DNA of 9,270 bases from Deltaproteobacteria bacterium (GCA_016205125.1 JACQJE010000002.1:1-9270), one strand, 5' to 3'. Shown: positions 1 to 6,180, counted from the first letter of the stretch. The notes: generated from the letters alone by a model not told the origin. Numbers and translations: made by a program.

Positions 1-124
1 ATTTTCTACTCTGCCGATAGATCAAGTATGCGTTATACGGGAATCCAGTTACTTCTCTTCATGAGGCCTCTTTCGTAAAGTTACCTTTTCCAATGATCCA
101 ATACGCGGATCCATTTGAGTTTTG

Positions 125-133
125 TGTTAAGAT
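125..133 (+). promoter_or_regulatory. Possible extended -10 promoter for the FHA-GGDEF gene
   Basis: TGTTAAGAT reads as a TGn extension followed by a TAAGAT -10 box. No convincing -35 hexamer lies 16-18 bases upstream, which is tolerated for extended -10 promoters. Transcription would begin near 139-141, leaving a leader of about 30 bases. This is motif matching only. Confidence 0.35.
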
Positions 134-134
134 G

Positions 135-155
135 CAGAGTGCGTGACCCACTCTG
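135..155 (+). promoter_or_regulatory. 7-bp inverted repeat at the predicted start of the FHA-GGDEF leader
   Basis: CAGAGTG (135-141) and CACTCTG (149-155) are perfect complements separated by 7 bases. The repeat lies just after the possible -10 box and abuts the Shine-Dalgarno stretch AAGGAAAG (157-164). If transcription starts near 140 the left arm is mostly not transcribed, so a DNA operator is as plausible as an RNA hairpin. The arms are short enough to occur by chance. Confidence 0.35.
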
Positions 156-170
156 GAAGGAAAGCTGTTC

Positions 171-1091
171 ATGGGAACCAAGACTCAGACTCCATATGAT
201 GCCACATCGGTGATTGAAGACGATCGTGAATTTCGCGAACAGCTCGCCAAAGCGAAGCAAGCCTTTCCAAGTTTCGTTCTGATTGCGGGAGAGCCGCTTG
301 GAAAGATGTTTCCGCTCAAGCCCCCCCGCGCCATTATTGGAAGAGGGGAGGGGGCGGATATCTCCATCGATCTGAAGCATATCTCTCGTCATCATGCGGA
401 AGTGACGATTGAAGAGGGAAAGGTCTGGATCCGCGATCTCGGGAGTACCAACGGGACGTTTGTGAACGAAGTGCAGGTGGGGGAAGAGAAGAGAGAACTG
501 TTGACAGATGGGGATTTGATCCGATGCGGCAAGACGGTTTTCAAGTACATTCCGAGGGGAAATATCGAACTCTTCTATCACGAGGAGATGCACGATTCAG
601 CGAATATCGACCCCCTCACGCAGATCTATAATCGCAAATACCTCCTGACTTATCTGACTCACGAAATGAAGCGCTCTAAGAAGCTCGGTCTCCAGCTCTG
701 CCTCCTGATGTTTGATATCGATTTTTTCAAAAAGATCAATGATCGGTATGGTCACGCTGCGGGTGATGCGGTATTGGCGGGGATCTGTCAGAGGATCAAG
801 AAAGAGGTGATTCGCGCTCAGGATGTCTTTGGTCGTCTGGGGGGAGAGGAATTTGCGCTGATTTTGCCGCAGACGACGCTGGAGGAGGCGTGCCGTGTGG
901 CAGAGCGGATGAGAATAGCTGTGGCGAAGGAGCCGATCTCCTCTGCGGCTCATTCTATGCCGGTGACCGTCAGTATTGGCGTGACTTGGCTGTATGAAGG
1001 GGATGGCGCTCCGGAGCAGATGCTCAAGCGGGCCGATCAGGCGTTGTATCAGGCGAAGGGGGCAGGGCGGAATTGCGTGAAAGTTGCCTGA
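171..1091 (+). CDS. FHA domain-containing diguanylate cyclase (FHA-GGDEF)
   Basis: A cytoplasmic signalling enzyme predicted to make cyclic di-GMP from two GTP. The N-terminal part is a forkhead-associated phosphothreonine-binding domain (about residues 35-125) with the expected GR (57-58), SRHHAEV (72-78) and DLGSTNGTFVN (89-99) motifs. A GGDEF domain follows (about 145-306), with DPLTQIYNR, FDIDFFKKINDRYGHAAGD and the active-site variant GGEEF at 224-228, which is an active form in known cyclases. RAQD (215-218) sits five residues before it and fits the RxxD inhibitory site for product feedback. No signal peptide or membrane segment is visible. Residues 10-18 (DATSVIEDD) resemble the Thr phosphorylation motif that precedes some FHA domains. 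The ATG at 171 has an upstream AAGGA at a spacing of 9. The gene is followed by mutL after 69 bases with no obvious terminator. The domain assignment is secure; the process it controls is unknown. Confidence 0.95.
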   Translation: MGTKTQTPYDATSVIEDDREFREQLAKAKQAFPSFVLIAGEPLGKMFPLKPPRAIIGRGEGADISIDLKHISRHHAEVTIEEGKVWIRDLGSTNGTFVNEVQVGEEKRELLTDGDLIRCGKTVFKYIPRGNIELFYHEEMHDSANIDPLTQIYNRKYLLTYLTHEMKRSKKLGLQLCLLMFDIDFFKKINDRYGHAAGDAVLAGICQRIKKEVIRAQDVFGRLGGEEFALILPQTTLEEACRVAERMRIAVAKEPISSAAHSMPVTVSIGVTWLYEGDGAPEQMLKRADQALYQAKGAGRNCVKVA

Positions 1092-1160
1092 AAATGAGAG
1101 ATCTGTCGGAACGCAAGGACGCTTGGACACGAAGATATTTAAAATGATGGGGATTATGGC

Positions 1161-3017
1161 GTGGGGAAGATTAAGAGATTACCAGATGAAGTGATTAATC
1201 AGATTGCGGCGGGGGAGGTGGTGGAGAGGCCGTCTGCCGTCGTGAAGGAGCTGATGGAGAATGCTGTCGATGCAGGTGCGACGCATGTCGAAGTTTCAGT
1301 AGAGCATGACGGAGAGAGGATATCCGTTGTCGATAATGGATGCGGCATGACGGAAGGGGATGCGCTCCTTGCTTTGGAGCGGCATGCAACGAGCAAGATC
1401 GAAAAATTTGAGGATCTTCTTGGAATTCATTCCTACGGCTTTAGGGGGGAGGCTCTTCCGAGTATCGCCGCTGTCTCATTGCTCACTTTGAAAACGCGCA
1501 CCGCGGATGCCAGGCAGGGGATCCGCTTCTCGGTAAAAGAGGGGCGGCTGATTTCCAAAGAACCCTGCGGCATGTCTGTTGGGACCTCTCTGATGGTGGA
1601 GGATCTCTTCGCCAATGTCCCTGCCAGAAAGAAGTTTTTAAAGTCTCCAGTGACAGAGTTTGGGCATATTGCTTTGACATTTAAGCAGATGGCTATGGTG
1701 CGGCCTGATGTTCATTTTGTTCTGAAGAAAGACGGCAAAGTCCTTCTCAATTGTACGATCCAATCTGAAGAAGAGCGCGTGCTTCAGCTCGTTCAGAAAG
1801 AGATCATACAGCGCCTGTCGATTGAAAAAGGCGGCCGGGCGGTTATTCCTTTTGACCATGTGGCAGGGATGTTCAGAGTGCGGGGCTTTTTGGGGGCTCC
1901 GATTTTGGCGTCGACTCTCTCGAAGAATTTTTTTATCTTCGTCAACAGCCGGCCGATTTGGGATCATCGGATTAAGAGAGGAGTGGCAGATGCTTACGGG
2001 ACAATGATTGAGAGACAAAAGAGCCCTCTCAGCGTCCTCTTTATCGAGATTCCTCCATACCTGGTCGATATCAATGTCCACCCGGCGAAGCGGGAGGTGA
2101 GGTTTAGTGAGGAGGTGAAGATTTACCAGCTTGTCTATGGAGGGGTCCGGCGCGCTCTGCAGGAATCGGTTTGGCGGCAGTCTGCGCTGAACGAAGAGAG
2201 AGGATGGAGTGCCCGCGGGGTGAGAAGCTTGAGAGAAAACGAATCAGAGGCGGGCTGGAAGGAGGGGCTTCTTGCAAGAGAGAGTGCAGAATCCTCTCTC
2301 TTTAGAGCCTATTCTCCAGATATTCTCAAAAGCGAGAAGGGAGAAGGGGATGCCCGACGCTCCCCAGCGAGCTCTGCTTGCGCCGGGGATCTGCATTTCG
2401 CGGCTGGGAATGACGGCGAAGGCGGGCCATTTTTGGAATTTCGAATCGTAGGGCAGATTGCGCGGCGCTACATTGCCTGCGAGAAGGGGGAATTTCTTTT
2501 CCTGATCGATCAGCATGCGGCTCACGAGCATGTCTTTTTTGAGAAATTTAAGGCTTCCTGGAAAAAGAGTGCGGGTGAGGGTGTCCCTTCCCAATATCTC
2601 CTTACGCCTCTCTTGTGTGAACTCTCTCTTGAAGAGCGCGAGGTTGTTAAAACTTACTCAGATCTTTTCAAGGGGATTGGTTTCGATCTGGAAGAGCTCT
2701 CGGGCGGCACGCTCTCTATTCGGGCTGTGCCCGCTTCTCTCATTCAGCGCGAGATCTCTCAAGTTTTCCTGGATCTCCTCCAGACCTGCATGGAGAAGGG
2801 GGGGGAGAGATCGATCGAAGAGGTTCTCGATCCGATTTTGGCCACTCTGGCGTGTCATAGTGCGGTTCGGTTTGGGGAGTCGATGACAGAGGTTGAAATG
2901 CATGCGCTTCTCGCTCAGCTGGATGAAGTGGGGGGGCCATTCTTTTGCCCGCACGGCCGTCCGATCTTTGTGGAGATCCCTTTTTCTGATATAGATCGCC
3001 GCCTCAAGCGCCTTTGA
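1161..3017 (+). CDS. mutL: DNA mismatch repair protein MutL
   Basis: MutL couples mismatch recognition by MutS to strand incision and excision. The N-terminal GHKL ATPase is complete: QIAAGEVVERP, KELMEN with the catalytic Glu30 and Mg-binding Asn34, DNGCGM (58-63), GFRGEAL (93-99) and the NVPARKKFL segment. A low-conservation linker spans about residues 345-425. The C-terminal dimerisation/endonuclease domain carries DQHA-x2-E-x4-E from residue 450, ACHSAVRFGES near 564-574 and CPHGRP (596-601). These motifs mark nicking MutL proteins of bacteria that lack MutH. The usual DQHAAHER reads DQHAAHEH here, so one Arg is replaced, but the metal-site Glu residues remain. The length of 618 residues is normal. 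The start is GTG at 1161, giving MGKIKRLP in register with the family, with a GGGGA about 8 bases upstream. The gene has an 8-G run at 2798-2805 and a 7-G run at 2930-2936. mutS is not in the window. Confidence 0.98.
   Translation: MGKIKRLPDEVINQIAAGEVVERPSAVVKELMENAVDAGATHVEVSVEHDGERISVVDNGCGMTEGDALLALERHATSKIEKFEDLLGIHSYGFRGEALPSIAAVSLLTLKTRTADARQGIRFSVKEGRLISKEPCGMSVGTSLMVEDLFANVPARKKFLKSPVTEFGHIALTFKQMAMVRPDVHFVLKKDGKVLLNCTIQSEEERVLQLVQKEIIQRLSIEKGGRAVIPFDHVAGMFRVRGFLGAPILASTLSKNFFIFVNSRPIWDHRIKRGVADAYGTMIERQKSPLSVLFIEIPPYLVDINVHPAKREVRFSEEVKIYQLVYGGVRRALQESVWRQSALNEERGWSARGVRSLRENESEAGWKEGLLARESAESSLFRAYSPDILKSEKGEGDARRSPASSACAGDLHFAAGNDGEGGPFLEFRIVGQIARRYIACEKGEFLFLIDQHAAHEHVFFEKFKASWKKSAGEGVPSQYLLTPLLCELSLEEREVVKTYSDLFKGIGFDLEELSGGTLSIRAVPASLIQREISQVFLDLLQTCMEKGGERSIEEVLDPILATLACHSAVRFGESMTEVEMHALLAQLDEVGGPFFCPHGRPIFVEIPFSDIDRRLKRL
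2362..2416 (+). repeat. Possible REP-like palindromic sequence inside the mutL linker
   Basis: CCCC (2362-2365) and GGGG (2385-2388) flank GCGAGC (2367-2372) and GCTTGC (2376-2381), which pair with one G-U and a TCT loop. The adjoining TTTCGCGGCTGGGAATGACGG resembles the widespread REP-type sequence TTTCGCGGGAATGACGG. The stretch is read in frame as part of the variable interdomain linker (about residues 400-419). The resemblance is from memory, and the copy is degenerate. Confidence 0.35.
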
Positions 3018-3035
3018 GAACGAGTAAGTTCTCAA
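3014..3035 (+). repeat. 8-bp inverted repeat spanning the mutL stop codon
   Basis: TTGAGAAC (3014-3021) and GTTCTCAA (3028-3035) are perfect complements around a 6-base loop, and the mutL TGA lies in the left arm. No T-run follows, so it does not look like an intrinsic terminator. It overlaps the outer left arm of the larger palindrome that fills the mutL-miaA gap, so the two folds would compete. Confidence 0.5.
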
Positions 3036-3115
3036 TAACTTGAGGTTGACCCCCTCCCCCTTGATGGGGGAGGGGAGGGTGGGGGTGCGTATCCCTCAAC
3101 CTATCGAGAAGTTAC
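3024..3115 (+). repeat. Imperfect ~92-bp palindromic repeat between mutL and miaA
   Basis: The outer arms at 3024-3045 and 3094-3115 match as inverted repeats at 18 of 22 positions. The inner arms are a perfect 10-bp C-rich/G-rich pair (3051-3060 with 3066-3075) around a TTGAT loop. The nested design and the pyrimidine/purine core resemble non-coding palindromic elements scattered in many bacterial genomes. The right arm ends exactly where the miaA Shine-Dalgarno GAGGA (3116-3120) begins. The element fills most of the 109-bp intergenic gap. Copy number cannot be seen from one window. Confidence 0.7.
3066..3085 (+). promoter_or_regulatory. G-quadruplex-type motif in the miaA leader
   Basis: Four consecutive G runs of 5, 4, 3 and 5 are separated by single bases A, A and T. 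That fits the strict G4 pattern with one-base loops, the most stable class. It lies on the coding strand, so it could form in both the mRNA leader and the non-template DNA, about 41 bases before the miaA ATG. It competes with the C-rich arm at 3051-3060, which pairs with the first two G runs. The motif is directly visible; function is inferred. Confidence 0.55.
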
Positions 3116-3126
3116 GAGGACGGTAG

Positions 3127-4113
3127 ATGAAGCAGAAAATTCTGGCGATTGTCGGGCCCACAGCGGTCGGAAAGAGTGAGGTGGCGATCCTGCTGGCGGA
3201 AGAGATCGGGGCGGAGATTGTGAGTCTCGACTCGCGCCTCGTCTATCGCCATCTCGATATTGGCACCGCCAAGCCTTCGCGTGAAATCCGGGGAAAGATT
3301 CCTCATCATCTCATCGATGTGGCGGAGCCTGATCAGACATTCAGTGCGGCAGATTACGTGAGAGCGGCGAAGGCAGTCATTGCTGAGATTCAGAGACAAG
3401 GGAAGAGAGTTTTGCTGGTGGGAGGGACAGGGTGGTATCTCAAAGCGCTGATGCAGGGTCTCGATCCCTTTCCTCCGGCGGATCCTCAGGTGAGGCAGAA
3501 ACTGCAGGAGCGGCTCGAAGGAGAAGGTCTGGAAAGTCTCTATCAGGAGCTGAAGCAAAGAGATCCTGCGACAGCGGCACGCATTCACCCTCATGACCGC
3601 TACCGGATTATCAGAGGATTGGAGATTTGTGAGATCACAGGAGAGTCACCCTCCATTCTCCTGGCGCGGGATGTTCCTCAGGGGAGATCCTTCGCGGAGT
3701 TTACCCTCGAGCGAAGCGAAGGGCTCAGGATGACAACAGGGGGGGTGGTGATTGCCTGTCTCTACTGTGAGAAGGAGCGCCTTCGAAAACAGATTGAAGA
3801 GCGCACTGAGGCCATGCTGAAAGAAGGATTGATTGAAGAGGTGAGGGGGTTATTAGAACGCGGCCTTGCGCCAACATGCACTGCTCTGAGGAGTGTTGGA
3901 TACCAGGAAGCTGCGGCGCATCTTCAGGGGAGAGTGAGTTGGGAGGAATTGGGACCCTCTATTGTTTTATCGACGTTACAACTTGCGAAGAGACAGTGGG
4001 TCTGGTGGCGGGGAGTGTCCCGTCTCAATTGGGTTTACGCATCGCTCATGCAGGAGAATACCTTGAGGCGTCTCACCCAAAATGTTTTTGCACAAATCTG
4101 CCGGGAGTCCTAA
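3127..4113 (+). CDS. miaA: tRNA dimethylallyltransferase MiaA
   Basis: MiaA transfers a dimethylallyl group from DMAPP to N6 of adenosine 37 in tRNAs that read codons starting with U. The Walker A loop GPTAVGKS is at residues 10-17. Other family signatures include DSRLVYRHLDIGTAKP (in place of the more usual DSMQVYR), HHLIDV, VGGTGWYLKAL, DRYRIIRGLE, the C-terminal SVGYQE and the LAKRQWVWWRG segment. The start ATG has GAGGA six bases upstream. The 328-residue length is slightly above the usual 300-320. An unusual segment at about residues 190-205 seems to come from an in-frame repeat insertion. A run of 7 G follows at 3739-3745. The gene lies downstream of mutL, a pairing also known from other bacteria, but here a palindrome separates them. 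It is 36 bases before yicC. Confidence 0.97.
   Translation: MKQKILAIVGPTAVGKSEVAILLAEEIGAEIVSLDSRLVYRHLDIGTAKPSREIRGKIPHHLIDVAEPDQTFSAADYVRAAKAVIAEIQRQGKRVLLVGGTGWYLKALMQGLDPFPPADPQVRQKLQERLEGEGLESLYQELKQRDPATAARIHPHDRYRIIRGLEICEITGESPSILLARDVPQGRSFAEFTLERSEGLRMTTGGVVIACLYCEKERLRKQIEERTEAMLKEGLIEEVRGLLERGLAPTCTALRSVGYQEAAAHLQGRVSWEELGPSIVLSTLQLAKRQWVWWRGVSRLNWVYASLMQENTLRRLTQNVFAQICRES
3700..3735 (+). repeat. In-frame repeat-like insertion within miaA
   Basis: The stretch contains CTCGAGCGAAGCGAAGGG followed by CTCAGGATGACA. Its complement begins TGTCATCCTGAG and continues through CCTTCGCTTCGCTCGAGG, which matches a widely dispersed bacterial repeat of the TGTCATCCTGAGCGAAGCGAAGG type. It encodes ERSEGLRMT, a peptide unlike MiaA sequence, just before the strand reading VVIACLY. 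Reading frame and flanking family motifs are preserved. Identification of the repeat rests on memory of similar sequences. Confidence 0.5.
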
Positions 4114-4149
4114 AGTAGTGATAAATCTCTTTCATTTGAGGGAAATTCA

Positions 4150-5058
4150 ATGTTGCTCAGTATGACAGGCTATGGTCGAAGCGAATATACAGCGGACACA
4201 TTTCAGCTTGTGGTCGAAATAAAGGCCTACAATCATCGCTTTTGCGAAGTAAAAGCGCGTCTGCCGCGGGAGTTTTCTCTTCTGGAACATCGGTTGATTG
4301 ATTACGTTCAAGAGGAGTGCAAGCGGGGTTCAATCGAGGTCTCTGTCGTGAAAGTCGCTCTGGCGGAGGAGGCACTGAGCGGATTTCGGGCGAACGCAGA
4401 ATTGGCCCTCCAATGGTACGACGCACTCAGAAAGATAGCCGATCGGCTCAAGTTTGACAAGAAATCGATTACTTTCCGGGACATTCTTGCTTGTCCGAAT
4501 GTTATTGAGCCGGCACTTCCCCATGAAATGGATTTGGAAGTTTCCTGGAGCAACATCCTTCCAGCAGTGGATGCGGCTCTTGAGGAGCTTCAGGAGATGA
4601 GAAGGGTCGAAGGGAAAAAATTGTCGGGTGATCTCTTTCAGCGAGGAGAGAGAATAGGTGAACGGCTCGGCTTGATCAAACGAATGGCGCCGCAAGTGAC
4701 AAAGAGTGCGTTCGAGAAGATGATGAAGCGCGCTCAGGAACTTCTCGCTCAAAGCGGTCAGGCTGGCGTGACGCTTGCTGAAGAGCGGTTGGCGCAGGAG
4801 ATGGCGATTTATGCTGAGCGAGCCGATATTACCGAAGAGGTAGTACGCGCTGAAAGTCATTTGGCGCAATGGTCAGAATTCATGCGGCAAAAGGGTGAGG
4901 AACCGCTCGGACGGAAGCTGGAATTTCTGCTTCAGGAGATTCATCGTGAGGTCAATACGATTGGATCGAAGGCTGGGAGTTCTGAGATTTCTCAACACGG
5001 TGTTGAAATGAAGAGTGTCTTGGAGCAGATGCGGGAGCAGGTTCAGAATGTCTTATAA
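4150..5058 (+). CDS. yicC: YicC/YloC family endoribonuclease
   Basis: A cytoplasmic RNA-cleaving protein; E. coli YicC has been linked to turnover of the small RNA RyhB. The N-terminal YicC domain opens with MLLSMTGYGRSE and continues with VEIKAYNHRFCEVKARLPR and a KRGSIEVSV segment. The C-terminal DUF1732 domain ends with GRKLEFLLQEIHREVNTIGSKA (about residues 254-275) and the MREQVQNVL tail, both very typical. The 302-residue length is close to the usual 290. ATG 4150 has GAGG eight bases upstream, and the MTGYG motif at residue 5 fits the family start. The 3' end overlaps gmk by 11 bases, suggesting coupled translation; yicC-gmk adjacency is common in bacteria. Exact biochemical substrates in this organism are unknown. 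Confidence 0.96.
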   Translation: MLLSMTGYGRSEYTADTFQLVVEIKAYNHRFCEVKARLPREFSLLEHRLIDYVQEECKRGSIEVSVVKVALAEEALSGFRANAELALQWYDALRKIADRLKFDKKSITFRDILACPNVIEPALPHEMDLEVSWSNILPAVDAALEELQEMRRVEGKKLSGDLFQRGERIGERLGLIKRMAPQVTKSAFEKMMKRAQELLAQSGQAGVTLAEERLAQEMAIYAERADITEEVVRAESHLAQWSEFMRQKGEEPLGRKLEFLLQEIHREVNTIGSKAGSSEISQHGVEMKSVLEQMREQVQNVL

Positions 5059-5635
5059 GACGGGAGAGAATAAGAGAGAGGGGCGTCTGATTATCATTTC
5101 GGCGCCATCGGGGACAGGAAAGACGACTGTCTGTGAACGCCTCTTGAAACTCCTTCCGAACGCGCTTCGTTCAATTTCTTACACAACACGCCCCATGAGG
5201 AGTGAAGAAGTTGATGGAGTTTCTTACTTTTTTGTCTCCGAGGAGCGCTTTGAGGATCTGAAGCGCCAGGGGGCTTTGGCTGAGTGGGCGGTGGTTCATG
5301 GGAGTCAGTATGGCACCAGTGTTGAATTTGTTCAGAGGGCGCTAAAACAGGGTCAGGATGTCCTCTTCAATATCGATGTCCAGGGTGCGCGGCAACTCAA
5401 GCGCAAGTTTCCGCAAGCCATTACGATATTTCTCCTCCCCCCCTCTATGGAGGAGTTGGAGAGGCGGCTTCGCGGAAGACGCACCGAGAGCGAAGAGGCG
5501 CTGAAGATTCGTTTGCAGAGAGCGGAAAAGGAGATGGCTGAGGCTGACAACTACGATTCTGTCGTCACGAATGACAGCCTTGAGAGAGCGGTGAATAAAA
5601 TCCTCGTTCTTCTCGAGAAAAAGGCTCATTCATGA
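5048..5635 (+). CDS. gmk: Guanylate kinase
   Basis: Phosphorylates GMP to GDP with ATP, an essential step toward GTP, dGTP and (p)ppGpp. From the chosen start the P-loop SAPSGTGKTT falls near residues 18-27. It is followed by the GMP-binding region with SISYTTRPMRSEEVDGVSYFF and EWAVVHGSQYGT, then NIDVQGARQLK, the lid RLRGRRTESEEALKIRL, and DSVVTND. At 195 residues it is slightly short of the 205-210 of E. coli. An in-frame GTG at 5015 would add 11 residues (SWSRCGSRFR) that are simply yicC sequence in another frame. ATG 5048 is preferred because it has GGGAG at 5033-5037 and gives a family-like N-terminus. The gene overlaps yicC by 11 bases and the next gene by ATGA, so translational coupling is likely. 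rpoZ, the frequent next gene, is absent here. Confidence 0.96.
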   Translation: MSYKTGENKREGRLIIISAPSGTGKTTVCERLLKLLPNALRSISYTTRPMRSEEVDGVSYFFVSEERFEDLKRQGALAEWAVVHGSQYGTSVEFVQRALKQGQDVLFNIDVQGARQLKRKFPQAITIFLLPPSMEELERRLRGRRTESEEALKIRLQRAEKEMAEADNYDSVVTNDSLERAVNKILVLLEKKAHS

Positions 5636-6081
5636 AGATTGATCTGCTCGACCACCCCATTGAACAGGCGGAATGCGACATCGTGCTCTTTCCCCTTGGA
5701 AAAAACGAGCCTGCTCCGGGAATGCTTCCAGAAGAGCTCAAAGCAATTGATTGGCGCCTGAATGGATCGATTACGAAATGGATGGAGCGGTTTCAGGGGA
5801 TCTTTCCAGTCCATCAGGGGATCCTTATTCCTACAGGGGGATTTGCGCTCAGCCGTTATGTTGCCCTCTTTCGCGCAGGAGAGGGGCGAAGTATGGAATC
5901 GGTATTGGACGGCATTGAATGGGAAAGACTAGCGATTCAATTTAGATCCGATGTAAATTTTCCCACTATTCTTAAGTGGTTATTGTCTTATATGAATAGC
6001 AATGTGAAAAGGGATGGAAAAGTGATCCAGATTTTTGGTCTCCCAGACACTGAAAAGAAGAGACTGAAGATTCCGAGGTGA
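5632..6081 (+). CDS. Hypothetical protein resembling the N-terminal domain of M17 leucyl aminopeptidases
   Basis: The gene starts in an ATGA overlap with the gmk stop, so it is very likely expressed with gmk. The 149-residue product has no signal peptide or membrane segment. Residues 14-90 (DIVLFPLG, then LKAIDWRLNGSITKWMERFQGIF, QGILIPTGG and RYVALFRAGEG) follow the spacing and character of the macro-like N-terminal domain of M17 aminopeptidases, where a ...LDWRLNG...F.G..G...L.P.GG......L.GLG pattern is usual. The glycine motif GLG is replaced by RAGEG. The whole metallopeptidase domain, including its metal ligands, is missing, so peptidase activity is not expected. The C-terminus is Lys/Arg-rich (TEKKRLKIPR). 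It may be a regulatory or ligand-binding relic; function is unknown. The family assignment comes from recall and is moderate. That the ORF is a real gene is better supported by its overlap and its lack of a competing frame. Confidence 0.8.
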   Translation: MKIDLLDHPIEQAECDIVLFPLGKNEPAPGMLPEELKAIDWRLNGSITKWMERFQGIFPVHQGILIPTGGFALSRYVALFRAGEGRSMESVLDGIEWERLAIQFRSDVNFPTILKWLLSYMNSNVKRDGKVIQIFGLPDTEKKRLKIPR

Positions 6082-6116
6082 TGCCGACAGGTTCTCGACT
6101 CGGCCTGTGGCCTCGC
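6076..6116 (+). repeat. Weak stem-loop after the M17-N-like gene
   Basis: GCC-G-ACAGG (6084-6092 region) can pair with CCTGTGGC with one bulged G, and flanking CGAG/CTCG can extend the stem across the stop codon. No T-run follows, so this is not a canonical intrinsic terminator. It may slow or protect the 3' end of the upstream transcript, but that is inference. Confidence 0.3.
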
Positions 6117-6152
6117 TCGAACAAGAAATTTGGTGGCGGATTCAGGGCGGTT

Positions 6153-6180
6153 TTGACTTGACAATGTGATCTGATAAGAT
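6153..6180 (+). promoter_or_regulatory. Sigma70-type promoter for rpsP operon
   Basis: TTGACT (6153-6158) and TAAGAT (6175-6180) are separated by 16 bases, matching 5/6 and 4/6 of the consensus. The predicted start near 6187 gives a leader of about 37 bases before rpsP. The position in the largest intergenic gap, just before a ribosomal protein operon, supports it. An overlapping TTGACA at 6158-6163 is only 11 bases from the -10 and is less likely to be the -35. Confidence 0.65.

Noticed and set aside
81..593. 170-residue minus-strand open frame over the FHA-coding region
   Set aside because: It is antisense to a gene with clear FHA motifs, has no recognisable domain and no convincing start signals.
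1638..2081. 147-residue minus-strand open frame inside mutL
   Set aside because: It is wholly antisense to the MutL ATPase region and shows no family resemblance.
3014..3045. Intrinsic terminator after mutL
   Set aside because: The perfect 8-bp stem is followed by TAACTTGAGG rather than a T tract.
3112..3594. 160-residue minus-strand open frame opposite miaA
   Set aside because: Its frame exists as a by-product of miaA codon bias; composition is unlike a folded protein and no motif was seen.
4087..4116. Promoter before yicC (TTGCAC-17-TAAAGT)
   Set aside because: The match to the -35 consensus is poor and the sequence lies in the miaA coding end; not distinguishable from chance.
5015..5047. 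Upstream GTG start for gmk
   Set aside because: The extra residues are out-of-frame yicC sequence and do not match guanylate kinase N-termini; ATG 5048 has a better ribosome binding site.
6084..6130. Intrinsic terminator after the M17-N-like gene
   Set aside because: A stem is possible but no T-run follows it.
6082..6150. rpoZ or another small gene after gmk
   Set aside because: No start, ribosome binding site and omega-like sequence could be found; only a weak stem-loop is present.
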